A stretch of 64,000 nt of DNA from Leptolinea sp964420995 (GTDB lineage: Bacteria; Chloroflexota; Anaerolineae; Anaerolineales; Anaerolineaceae): contig CAYQUX010000005.1 of the NCBI GenBank assembly GCA_964420995.1, forward strand, positions 121,770-185,769, read 5' to 3'. A program made the translations under genes and the position numbers. Shown in pieces: positions 44,875-53,922 of this stretch (position 1 is the stretch's first letter; the number at the start of each line of letters is the position of its first letter). The notes under the pieces are model-generated. The model worked only from the letters and a program-made list of their open reading frames with translations. It ran no database searches and was not told the origin of the DNA.

Positions 44875-45696
44875 TTGGAGAATCTCATAGAAAACAACTC
44901 AGGTACTTTAACTGGTTCTACCAGTCTGGATTTCAATGACGTCAGTGTCATCTATGGCGATTGGCCTGCTCTTGACCACGTTTCTTTCTCCATTCCCCAC
45001 GGTCAACATGTGGCGGTTGTCGGTCCAAATGGCGCTGGTAAGTCCACATTGTTTAAGGCGCTGGTAGGTTTGGTTACACCAGACACCGGCAGCATCAAGA
45101 TTCACGCGCAACCTTTGGAAGGGAAAGATTATTGTATCGCCTATGTTCCCCAGCGCGAAGAAGTTGATTTGCGTTTTCCCATAACGGTTCGTGAAGTAAT
45201 CATGATGGGCCGGTACCGTCACTATGGTCTAATTAGAAAACCCAGTGCAAAAGATCATGCCATGGTCGATGCAGCGTTGGAGAGATTGAATATCACAAAA
45301 CTATCTCGTCTTTCTTTAACCGAACTATCCGGTGGACAACTACAACGAGTATTTCTGGCGCGAGCTATTGCCCAGGAACCGCACATCCTTCTCATGGATG
45401 AACCCTTCAACGGGGTCGATCTCTCCACTCAAGAGGCCACATTTGCCCTGCTGGATGAATTGAAAAGGCAGGATGTGACTGTTCTGGTATCCACACACGA
45501 TCTGAATATGGCCGCCAAGAGATTTGAAGCGGTTATTCTCCTTAAGCGTCGTCTAATTGCTTATGGTTCTTCCAAAAACGTTATGAATCGCAAGAATTTG
45601 ATTGCGGCTTTTGGAGAACAGCTTTTTATGCTGAAAGGCGCCGTGGTTGTTGATCATTGCTGCCCTCCGGAAGAGCGGGTGGAGGAACATTCATGA
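44875..45696 (+). CDS. znuC: Metal ABC transporter ATP-binding protein (ZnuC/MntB type)
   Basis: 273 residues if started at TTG 44875. ATPase motifs: GPNGAGKST, LSGGQLQRVFLARA, LLMDEPFNGVD. Close to the zinc/manganese ABC-3 group. The start is uncertain: the TTG has no ribosome site, while GGAG (44877-44880) stands six bases before an ATA codon (44887) in frame. Followed by its permease with ATGA overlap. The metal is not known; the Fur-like box fits Zn, Mn or Fe. Confidence 0.85.
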   Translation: MENLIENNSGTLTGSTSLDFNDVSVIYGDWPALDHVSFSIPHGQHVAVVGPNGAGKSTLFKALVGLVTPDTGSIKIHAQPLEGKDYCIAYVPQREEVDLRFPITVREVIMMGRYRHYGLIRKPSAKDHAMVDAALERLNITKLSRLSLTELSGGQLQRVFLARAIAQEPHILLMDEPFNGVDLSTQEATFALLDELKRQDVTVLVSTHDLNMAAKRFEAVILLKRRLIAYGSSKNVMNRKNLIAAFGEQLFMLKGAVVVDHCCPPEERVEEHS

Positions 45697-46529
45697 TCGA
45701 GTGGATCACCCAACCATTGTCTTATGAATTTATGCAACGCGGCCTGATGGCCGCGGTAATCGTTGGCACAGTATGCTCCATGATTGGTTGCTATGTCGTA
45801 TTGCGGTCCATGGCCTTTCTGGGAGACGCGCTGGCTCATGCGATCTTGCCTGGAATTGCCATTGCTTACCTTTCTGGCTGGAATTTAATGCTTGGGGCCC
45901 TGGCAGCCTCCATAATTGTTGCTCTGGGGATTGGCTTTTTTTCCCGACGGGGAACCATTCGAGAGGATACGGCTATCGGAGTATTATTTTCTGCCGCGCT
46001 CGCGCTTGGAATTGCCATTATCAGCACAATCCGTTCGTATGCCGTTGACCTTAGCCATATACTCTTTGGAGATATTCTGGGTGTTGGCGCCTCCGATCTT
46101 GTCCAGATCGCCGTTCTGGCTGTGGTGATCATCGGTCTGATTCTGGTCTTTTATCGACCAATTAAGATCATCTCTTTCGATCCGGTTCTTGCCACCACCC
46201 TGGAACTTCCCGTTGAACGACTGCGAATGCTCCTGCTCATACTTATTTCCCTGACCATTGTTGCCTCATTGCAAACCGTGGGAATTGGATTGGTAGCTGC
46301 CATGTTGGTCACCCCGGCTGCCACAGCCTATTTATTAACCAACAGACTTTCGCGTATGATGGCTTTATCTGTCCTTATTGGTATATGTTCCAGCATTTTG
46401 GGGCTTTATCTCAGTTATTACATCAGCATTGCCTCGGGTTCGGCAATCGTTCTGGTTTCCACTCTGTTCTTTGTGATCGCCTTTCTTTTCTCCCCGCGTA
46501 AAGGTATAGTACGGATAGCCCGGAAATAA
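45693..46529 (+). CDS. znuB: Metal ABC transporter permease (ABC-3 family, ZnuB/MntC type)
   Basis: 278 residues from the ATG at 45693, which overlaps the ATPase stop. Eight or nine membrane helices; SMAFLGDALAHAILPGIA is the conserved ABC-3 segment. No substrate-binding protein gene is adjacent on either side, so it must lie elsewhere. Confidence 0.88.
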   Translation: MIEWITQPLSYEFMQRGLMAAVIVGTVCSMIGCYVVLRSMAFLGDALAHAILPGIAIAYLSGWNLMLGALAASIIVALGIGFFSRRGTIREDTAIGVLFSAALALGIAIISTIRSYAVDLSHILFGDILGVGASDLVQIAVLAVVIIGLILVFYRPIKIISFDPVLATTLELPVERLRMLLLILISLTIVASLQTVGIGLVAAMLVTPAATAYLLTNRLSRMMALSVLIGICSSILGLYLSYYISIASGSAIVLVSTLFFVIAFLFSPRKGIVRIARK

Positions 46530-46537
46530 GGCCAATT

Positions 46538-47221
46538 ATGGATTTACGAAATATTAAACTGGGTATTCTCTATATTGTGGCAACGCCAATTGGTAATCCC
46601 CGCGACATTACGTTGCGCGCGGTTGATATTCTACGAGATGCAGACGCGGTAATTTGTGAAGACCGCAAGATTGGTTCCAAACTGGCACGAAGCATTGGAA
46701 TTGAGGTCAAAGAATGGTTGGTTGCCAGTGAACACAATGAAGCCCAGGTTGGTGATCAAATTCAGGAACGACTATTATCCGGCGCGACTCTCGCGTTGAT
46801 CACAGATTGCGGTACGCCTGTCTTCTCTGATCCGGGAGCCCGTATCATTGAACGTGCGCTTGGTATTGGCGCGCGGGTTGTTCCCATTCCGGGGGCATCA
46901 TCGCTCACTGCCGCCCTATCCATTTTGGATGATCCCCTTTTTAAGTTTTACTTTGCCGGTTTTTTGCCCCGTCAGCCAGATGAACGTCTGGCCATGCTTG
47001 AATACCTGCGGAAATTGCATATCCCGGTCATTCTTATGGATACTCCCTATCGAATGGATACCGTTCTGCGCGATGCCATCAAAGCCTTTGGATCCGGCAG
47101 GAAAGCCGTTCTTGCCTGTGATCTGACACTTCCAGGGGAGATCGTCTATCGAGCGAATCTGGGGGAGATACTTAAGCAGGCGGGTGGAAAAAAGGCGGAA
47201 TTCATCTTAATCATTTATTGA
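46538..47221 (+). CDS. rsmI: 16S rRNA 2'-O-methyltransferase RsmI
   Basis: 227 residues of the tetrapyrrole methylase-like fold. LYIVATPIGNPRDIT and ALITDCGTPVFSDPG and PGASSLTAALS are RsmI signatures. Methylates the ribose of C1402 in 16S rRNA. Its last seven bases overlap the end of the convergent selB gene. Shorter than E. coli RsmI, lacking its C-terminal extension. Confidence 0.9.
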   Translation: MDLRNIKLGILYIVATPIGNPRDITLRAVDILRDADAVICEDRKIGSKLARSIGIEVKEWLVASEHNEAQVGDQIQERLLSGATLALITDCGTPVFSDPGARIIERALGIGARVVPIPGASSLTAALSILDDPLFKFYFAGFLPRQPDERLAMLEYLRKLHIPVILMDTPYRMDTVLRDAIKAFGSGRKAVLACDLTLPGEIVYRANLGEILKQAGGKKAEFILIIY

Positions 47222-49116
47222 TCTTTTTTCTTCAATATACGCGCGTCTCCCTCTCGAACAGTCACACCTTTTCTATCAAGGTACTCAAGGTATGCCAGGG
47301 CGAATTTGCGTGAGGTTTTAAACTGATCTCGGAACTCGACAACGGAAATGCTCCCATTCTCTGATATTGTTTTGATAACATAATTACACATTTCCATGGC
47401 TTCCTTTTGACGAAAGACTACATCTTCGCAAGGCTGAATAACCTCTCCAGAGTCAATCAGATATCTCAGTAAATCATCCTTCAGAACGTTTCTCGCCAGC
47501 TCAACTCCTGGCGGAGAAAAGGGGTTTTCATTCCAGAGTTCATTAAATTTTGAAATCTTCCTCAAATTGTCTTCCTTCAATGCGACATTGAAATCAGTCT
47601 CTCGGAGAAATCCATTCTCTTCCACCAGGTTTTCGATTCTTTTAGCTCTCTTGAGTATTTGTTCAAAATCTTTTTTTTCTAAATTGGTTTTTCCGCGTAA
47701 GTCTTCTCCTGACATGCCAATACGTAGCGGGTACTTTTTGTGAAAATTTGAGAGGATATTGAGTATTCGATCAAGTTCTATAGCCCAGCGATTTGCTGTT
47801 ATTACAAATTTATTGAGGATTTCATCCTCATCCGGAGAAAGGTCAATAAGGCTGCCTCTTGAAATCATGGATGAGATTAAGGATATGCATTCCTTTTCTT
47901 TAACATCAGCAACTCCAAGAATCTCTTTTACCGGAATACATGACCTGACAGAGATCAGTGATTCCAACTTTTGTTCTGATGATCCTGAATGAGGAATACT
48001 GATCCGCTCAAGGTCGGCATGACTTTTCTGGCGATATCGCCTTGATACATTTGTATCAAGTATGATTCCGCCACCTATCGTTTTCTCTGGCGAGGGATAA
48101 CGAATAATGAAATGATCCTTCTTCTCTGCGGGCAAAGGATCAGTGAATTCAATTTGCATATACCCGTTGTCACCAGCCTCGAGCTTCTCCTTTCCAATAA
48201 TCCGTACTTTACTCATTCTTTTCGCGGCAAGGTGGAACAACTGGATTTCATCATTTTGTGCCAATCCTCTATGCACATCAGGCAGAATCGTCACCCAGGC
48301 ATTTATCCTTAAGGATGGGGGAGAATTTTTCATTGTCGTGAGAAGATCACCCCTGTGAAGGTCCTTTACATCCAATCCCGAAATATTGACCGCCACGCGC
48401 GAACCTGGTAAAGCTCTTTCCAATTTTTGATTATGAGTTTGAATTCCCCGTATGCGTCCTTGTTTGCCCGAAGGCAGAATGGTTATCTCATCTCCCACAG
48501 TGAGACTCCCATCTAGTAAAGTTCCTGTTGCTACTGTTCCAAATCCTTTAATCGAAAAGACTCTATCAAGACTTAGCCTTGGGGTATTCTTCCATGAAAT
48601 TTCAGGAATTCCCGATAAAACTTCCTGCAATGTGCTTTTTAATTCAGTCAATCCTGAACCCGTTTTTGAAGAAACAGGAATTATTGGAACGTTTTGAAGA
48701 AATGTATACTCTACAGTCTTTCGTATGTCAGTTTTGATGAGTTCCAGCCACTCATAATCAGGAACCAGATCACATTTCGTCAGAGCAATAATTCCTGCAG
48801 AGACTCCCAGAAGATTGAGAATTGCCAGATGTTCCCTGGTTTGAGGCATAATACCTTCATCGGCTGCGATGACAAAAATCACAGCATTCATTCCTCCAGC
48901 TCCTGACAGCATATTATCAATAAAATCCCGATGCCCGGGAACATCAATAATGCTGACCGTTTCGCCATTGGGAAGATTAAACCAGGCAAAACCCAACTCA
49001 ATGGTCATCTCCCTGGTCTTTTCTTCTTTCAGCCGGTCAGGATCTATTCCCGTCAATGCCTTAACCAGCGAAGATTTCCCGTGGTCTACGTGGCCGGCTG
49101 TTCCCACAACCTTCAT
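47215..49116 (-). CDS. selB: Selenocysteine-specific elongation factor SelB
   Basis: 633 residues. GTPase domain with GHVDHGKSS, DVPGHRDFID and TKCD, EF-Tu-like beta domains, and a C-terminal part made of winged-helix repeats (about 400-633) that bind the SECIS RNA. It brings Sec-tRNA to UGA codons. No selA, selD or tRNA-Sec is seen in the window and no obvious selenoprotein. It is the last gene of the long minus-strand run, three bases after the coiled-coil gene. Confidence 0.93.
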   Translation of the reverse strand: MKVVGTAGHVDHGKSSLVKALTGIDPDRLKEEKTREMTIELGFAWFNLPNGETVSIIDVPGHRDFIDNMLSGAGGMNAVIFVIAADEGIMPQTREHLAILNLLGVSAGIIALTKCDLVPDYEWLELIKTDIRKTVEYTFLQNVPIIPVSSKTGSGLTELKSTLQEVLSGIPEISWKNTPRLSLDRVFSIKGFGTVATGTLLDGSLTVGDEITILPSGKQGRIRGIQTHNQKLERALPGSRVAVNISGLDVKDLHRGDLLTTMKNSPPSLRINAWVTILPDVHRGLAQNDEIQLFHLAAKRMSKVRIIGKEKLEAGDNGYMQIEFTDPLPAEKKDHFIIRYPSPEKTIGGGIILDTNVSRRYRQKSHADLERISIPHSGSSEQKLESLISVRSCIPVKEILGVADVKEKECISLISSMISRGSLIDLSPDEDEILNKFVITANRWAIELDRILNILSNFHKKYPLRIGMSGEDLRGKTNLEKKDFEQILKRAKRIENLVEENGFLRETDFNVALKEDNLRKISKFNELWNENPFSPPGVELARNVLKDDLLRYLIDSGEVIQPCEDVVFRQKEAMEMCNYVIKTISENGSISVVEFRDQFKTSRKFALAYLEYLDRKGVTVREGDARILKKKDQ

Positions 49117-49119
49117 GGT

Positions 49120-50298
49120 TTATCCGTTTGTTTTTGTGATCTGGTTAAATTCTTCTGCCCATGTGTGGGTCATATTTACCATGGTCTGCAAACGTTTTTG
49201 TGTCTCTTCATTGACCTGTGTCAATAAATCATTCATATCCTGGGCAAGGTCTTCCAGTTTTGCCAACCTGTCCTGGTATTTTTCAAGTTGCCGAAGGATT
49301 TCGCGGAACTGTTCTTCCTGACTTAATGAATAATTCGTCCAACGTTTTTGATCGTCATTCTTAAATCCTCCCCATTCTTGTCTGAACCGATCTTCATTGA
49401 TTCGAGACATTTCTGTGATTTCATTAATACGGCGATCAAATTTCTGAGTGATTTCGTCAAAAGAATCTTGTGATCGTTTTACTGCTCTCTGCATCGAATC
49501 AAGATTTTGTAATTGAGTGTCTATTGTGGTGGTTTGCTTTTCAAACGCGGAAAAGCGATCCTGCCACTCTTTCCAGATACGGTCTCGTTCCACCTGCTGC
49601 AAGGTTTGTTTTTCGATAAAAGAATTTACCTGTTGTCGCCTTTCGGTTTCCGCTGCAAGTAATTCTGCTACACGCAATTCAAGTTTTCTGGTTGAATCCG
49701 TGGTCAAATCTACTTTTCCACGTTGTTCATCCTGTCGTTTGCGTATTGCCGTTACTTCGCCCAGCAGGTCAGATAATCGTTTGGAATCCTGCCGGCGGCC
49801 TTCTTCCAGTAAACGCAATGATCGTTTGTATTCCTCGTCTCCATGTGAAATCTCTGAGATTTTTTTATCGGTTTCACCAAGAACCCGGTTTAGACGGAAT
49901 TCTTCTTCCTGCCTCACCTGTAATGTTCTTTTAATTTCTGATAAGGTTTCCAGCTTCTTCTTTATTTCTGCAATGGTTTTATTAATTGAATCTACTTCTG
50001 ACAATCTGACTTTTTCTGTATCCCGGGCAGCCTCAGATCTGGCTTTATCACTTAATTCAATATTTTTTAATAACTCAACCTTTAATGTACTGACAGAATT
50101 CTGAATTTGTTCTGTCCTTGCAGCAATTGTTGCAAGTCGGCTGGTTTCGCTTTGGATAGCTTTCACATCTTGAGTCGCGCCTGAAACATTGCCTTCCACC
50201 ACAGTTAAACGTTCCACCAGCATGGCGATGGTTGTTTTGTCTTTGCGGCGTTCTTCATCAAGCCATTCAATTTTTTTATTTAGCTGCTCTAAATCCAT
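49120..50298 (-). CDS. Long coiled-coil protein, unknown function
   Basis: 392 residues from the ATG at 50298, preceded by AAGGAAC; the in-frame TTG at 50313 overlaps this ribosome site. Almost the whole sequence is heptad-like coiled coil rich in Glu, Lys, Gln and Arg, with no membrane segment and no signal. Placed between the NuoN-like subunit gene and selB in one tight run. Could be a cytoplasmic scaffold or filament. Confidence 0.6.
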   Translation of the reverse strand: MDLEQLNKKIEWLDEERRKDKTTIAMLVERLTVVEGNVSGATQDVKAIQSETSRLATIAARTEQIQNSVSTLKVELLKNIELSDKARSEAARDTEKVRLSEVDSINKTIAEIKKKLETLSEIKRTLQVRQEEEFRLNRVLGETDKKISEISHGDEEYKRSLRLLEEGRRQDSKRLSDLLGEVTAIRKRQDEQRGKVDLTTDSTRKLELRVAELLAAETERRQQVNSFIEKQTLQQVERDRIWKEWQDRFSAFEKQTTTIDTQLQNLDSMQRAVKRSQDSFDEITQKFDRRINEITEMSRINEDRFRQEWGGFKNDDQKRWTNYSLSQEEQFREILRQLEKYQDRLAKLEDLAQDMNDLLTQVNEETQKRLQTMVNMTHTWAEEFNQITKTNG

Positions 50299-50347
50299 GC
50301 TTGTTCCTTCCAAATGGTTTCAAAAATTATACCATTCAGGTATTCTT

Positions 50348-51736
50348 CTATTTTAAATTTGGAAACGCCTGCAGCATCGAAAGAAACCCTTGCAAGAAAA
50401 ATTGTGGAAATAAGCCGGCAAGTGTGATGCACAGATAAAGAAAAATGAAGTACCCTTTTTCAATACGGTTCATTTCCGAATCGATCCCTATCGGGTGATC
50501 CTTACGAACTCGTAGAATAAACCGAATACTGGCAATAATAAACCCCGCGTTGGCTGCCGAAATCCAGACTAATCCAGGGAGATCGACTTTCCCAAGGTTT
50601 GTAAAAATTGTCAATCTGGTAATGAAGCCTGGAAGCAATGGAAAACCGGCAATTGTGAATGCAGATAGTGCAAAGCCGGGCAAAATCCATCGATCGATTT
50701 TTCTCATTCCATCAGAATCACCCGGCCTTTGGCTTTGTTGAATATAAGTGAGAAGTACCACCCATAAAGCGATGGAAAAAATTCGTGGAGCGAACAACAA
50801 AATAAAAGCATTCCATCCGTTAATCTGATTCAAACTCAACGCGATTAAAGATAATCCAGTTTCATAGGAAACAAGAAAGGCAGTCGTTCGGTAGATGTTT
50901 TTCTCTGTCAGGTATTGCAGAGAACTGCTTACCAACATGACAATGCCCATAAACCGAAGGACAACGAATATTCTTGCATCATCACTTAGCCAGACAAACC
51001 CATCAAGATACCGGATCACAAGGATAAGGGTAGCCGTATTAAAGAGAAGCAAAATAAAACCAACATTAATGGGAGACTTCTCAGCGGATAACTGGGGCAT
51101 CCAGCTATTGAATGGAAAAACGCCAAGCCAGAATGAGAAACCCAATCCTAAAAGAATTAGAGATTGAATTATCAACCTGGTCTCGGTGGGATTGGCTTCA
51201 ACAGCCGATAAAACCCACCCGGAAGCCAGCATAAATGGCATTGCCAGAGATTGAAATATGAGGAACCTGATCGCTCCTGTAGAAGGCAATTCACCAAATT
51301 TGGAAACAAGCACCACGGAAAGGACCACGCAAATTTCAAGAAATAGAGCGGCGTATAAGAAAGGCTGCACCGATAACGCTGCCAGAAATAGACTTGTCAG
51401 CAGGAATCCGATTGGGACAAATCGTATTGGAATATCTACAACAAAAGACATACTAAGAAATAAAAATAGGATCAAAAAGACCAGTGCTACAAACACATGG
51501 TCTCCATTTCCCAGGGTAAAGCTCCGCCCCAGCAATCCCAACGTTGGTGAGATTTGCAGGGTTGTCTCGCCAATTTGAAAAATTGGTTTACCGATGGGAA
51601 TCAGGCTGCTTGTGATAACAAAAAAGAGTGACGCGCCAAGTCCGGTGAACAGGGTACGCCGTTCATGCCCCTTCGTAAACCACAGATACACAGCCACCAA
51701 TCCGGGAAAACCTATCCAGATGATCGGGGCGCTCAT
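50348..51736 (-). CDS. Divergent NuoN-like membrane subunit
   Basis: 462 residues, about 13-14 membrane spans. Recognisable complex-I antiporter-family features: a Glu inside the fifth-helix region (LFLEICVVLS), FNSWMPQLSAEKSPINVGFI in place of the WLPDAH..AP.PVSA loop, TEKNIYRTTAFLVSYETGLS in place of the KR.LAYSSI segment, and IAGFPLLPGFITR. The lysine expected in helix 7 appears replaced. The start overlaps the previous stop (ATGA). Part of a three-gene membrane module with no redox subunits nearby. Confidence 0.65.
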   Translation of the reverse strand: MSAPIIWIGFPGLVAVYLWFTKGHERRTLFTGLGASLFFVITSSLIPIGKPIFQIGETTLQISPTLGLLGRSFTLGNGDHVFVALVFLILFLFLSMSFVVDIPIRFVPIGFLLTSLFLAALSVQPFLYAALFLEICVVLSVVLVSKFGELPSTGAIRFLIFQSLAMPFMLASGWVLSAVEANPTETRLIIQSLILLGLGFSFWLGVFPFNSWMPQLSAEKSPINVGFILLLFNTATLILVIRYLDGFVWLSDDARIFVVLRFMGIVMLVSSSLQYLTEKNIYRTTAFLVSYETGLSLIALSLNQINGWNAFILLFAPRIFSIALWVVLLTYIQQSQRPGDSDGMRKIDRWILPGFALSAFTIAGFPLLPGFITRLTIFTNLGKVDLPGLVWISAANAGFIIASIRFILRVRKDHPIGIDSEMNRIEKGYFIFLYLCITLAGLFPQFFLQGFLSMLQAFPNLK

Positions 51737-52317
51737 ACCGGCTCACCTTCCATGGAACTTGTGTGAAAATAGACAATCAACCATGACAATCCAATTGTCA
51801 GAAATGTGGATACACCTGACACCAGTATCGAACTTTCAACGGAAGCGTAAAGGACTTCAAATCCGCTGATCAGGGTGATCAATCCGATTATGGTACGAAT
51901 GATGTTTTTTGAAAGTCCCACCTGCCACAACCCGCTGCAGAATAAAATTACACCGCCCCAGATAATCTCAATACGAGCCGGGAAAAAATTTTCAATCACC
52001 GGGGTGATCGAAAAAGACACCAACCAGATCATCGCGGAGGATAGAAAGCGGAACCCGAACCCTGATGTTACATCAGGAGTATCCTTTTCAAGGATAGAAT
52101 CAGGGTGCGTGGAACTGACAATGGCGACAGCTATCCAACCGCCAATTAGTTTGACAGCACTCTCCACATATGTCCATGAAAGAGTAGTAAGCCAAAACAC
52201 ACAAAACACCTGAATTACCCAGGCAATTGATAACCAACGCCATTGATTCAGAACGAACAAAATCGTTGTAACAACAATAAGACTGAGAACAGCGATAATT
52301 GAAATATTAGGGAGCAT
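51733..52317 (-). CDS. HyfE/NuoK-like small membrane subunit
   Basis: 194 residues with six or seven membrane spans. Size, topology and the segment IIGLITLISGFEVLYASVES recall hydrogenase-4 component E (HyfE) and NuoK. The ATG directly follows the stop of the upstream gene and its own stop overlaps the next start. Assignment rests on topology and neighbours. Confidence 0.5.
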   Translation of the reverse strand: MLPNISIIAVLSLIVVTTILFVLNQWRWLSIAWVIQVFCVFWLTTLSWTYVESAVKLIGGWIAVAIVSSTHPDSILEKDTPDVTSGFGFRFLSSAMIWLVSFSITPVIENFFPARIEIIWGGVILFCSGLWQVGLSKNIIRTIIGLITLISGFEVLYASVESSILVSGVSTFLTIGLSWLIVYFHTSSMEGEPV

Positions 52318-53904
52318 TTACGAGAGTCCAAAACTCTTCAAGATAGTCACAACCAGTACAAGACATAGAACCGCCCAGATTATTCCACCATCTCCTTCGA
52401 ACAAATTTGCAATAAAAAGGATCGGTTTTTGCAAAATGTTCAAAATTGTAACTTCCCAGCCGGGGAAATTATTAGGAGTTACTCCAATTCGGTCACCTAA
52501 CCTGTTGGACAAATGACTAACCCTTTTGATCAGGATATCAAGATTGAAAAGATTAAGTTTTTCAGCAATGAAAAGGCCGACAGCACCAAACGTAATTATC
52601 AATCCCTGAATGGAGAGATGAAATATAAAAGGATTGGGAAGCCATAAAAATGCCAGTATCCAGGGAGTTAACACGGTAATAATCAAACCCGATGGTGAGA
52701 TGAAATTGGACCATCGTTCGGCCAGAAGGTTTTCCACGCTCGTTTTCAGGAACAGGGCACGAAAAAAGCTCCAAAAGGCCAGAATGGCGGGCAACAAAAA
52801 AATGAAGCCCGGGATGGTACCATTCCATGAAAATCCGTCGATTCCCGTGTTATTTGGTGTAAATGGTAGACCAGTGAAACCTGCCGCGCCCAGAATACCA
52901 AGAGTTTTTGAATATCTTCCAACGGGATAAACAAGTAATAAAACTTGAATTAATGCGACAATAGTGAAGGAAAACACAATGCCTGATGCGGAAAACCCAT
53001 ACATAAATTCAGCGCAAAGCATACTACCGGCAAATACCTGCCACCCTATAGCCCTATGTTCGTCCGAATCACGTAACAACCATACGGATGAAATCAGCGC
53101 CGTAATCCATAAATAAACCAGTAATAGATTAATACCCGTTGATTCTAATAATTGGTATGACATCTTCAGCAGCATCGAGGCTGTGATAAGAAAACCAATA
53201 ACAAACCGGATCACCAAAATTCCGTTTTTCGATGACCTGGGATAACCGGTTATTTTCAGAAAAGGGAATAATGTTAATCGAAGGATGCAAGCTGCCAGAA
53301 TTAGATTTCCTGGTCCGGGTTGGATTGATTTCCATGCATCCGAAAAGCCGGAAAATGACAATTGCCAGGCGAAGGCAGTAATTAATAGAATGATGCTTAT
53401 CAGTCGCCAGGTTGAATGCACCAGACTGTTGTCCGAGTTTTCCGTATCTTCATTTTGGGTAAGTACGATCAGCAAATCAATCAGATCGAATAATCCAACC
53501 AGCACAATGGATGTAAGTATGTTATCTGAAAGACATGCACATATTCCCAACACGCCCAATAATAAAATGCCTGCCCATTCCCATTCGTTTGAATCCAAAC
53601 CGATTCTTGCCGAGGAAACGATCAATACGCCATTTACTGCGGCGCATGCTGTCATAATCATAGGCCAGGCAATAATATCAAAGTGAAACGAGGGTAAGGC
53701 TCCAGTTAAACCCAGACTTAATAAGAGCTGATCAGAAAAAGAGAAAGGCAATTGTGATCTGATGATCAGGGTGAAAACCCAGGCAGCCATTGAAGATAAA
53801 ATGGCAACAAGCCAGGCAATTCCCGTTCCCTTCGGAACGTAATTCAATACAACAACGGCCACTGCCGCGCCTAAAAGTATAAGTATTGGTATAAAACCAG
53901 GCAC
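52318..53904 (-). CDS. Divergent NuoL/NuoM-like membrane subunit
   Basis: 528 residues, about 14 membrane spans, GTG start at 53904 without a clear ribosome site. Weak but ordered matches to the proton-channel family: an Asp-containing helix 5 region (LVGLFDLIDLLIV), FPFLKITGYPRSSKNG, a lysine in SMLLKMSYQLL, and GLPFTPNN where PPL.GF is usual. The C-terminal FEGDGGIIWAVL recalls related membrane subunits of complex-I-like systems. Likely ion-translocating together with the next two products. Confidence 0.6.
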   Translation of the reverse strand: MPGFIPILILLGAAVAVVVLNYVPKGTGIAWLVAILSSMAAWVFTLIIRSQLPFSFSDQLLLSLGLTGALPSFHFDIIAWPMIMTACAAVNGVLIVSSARIGLDSNEWEWAGILLLGVLGICACLSDNILTSIVLVGLFDLIDLLIVLTQNEDTENSDNSLVHSTWRLISIILLITAFAWQLSFSGFSDAWKSIQPGPGNLILAACILRLTLFPFLKITGYPRSSKNGILVIRFVIGFLITASMLLKMSYQLLESTGINLLLVYLWITALISSVWLLRDSDEHRAIGWQVFAGSMLCAEFMYGFSASGIVFSFTIVALIQVLLLVYPVGRYSKTLGILGAAGFTGLPFTPNNTGIDGFSWNGTIPGFIFLLPAILAFWSFFRALFLKTSVENLLAERWSNFISPSGLIITVLTPWILAFLWLPNPFIFHLSIQGLIITFGAVGLFIAEKLNLFNLDILIKRVSHLSNRLGDRIGVTPNNFPGWEVTILNILQKPILFIANLFEGDGGIIWAVLCLVLVVTILKSFGLS

Positions 53905-53922
53905 TGATCTATTACTGACGCT

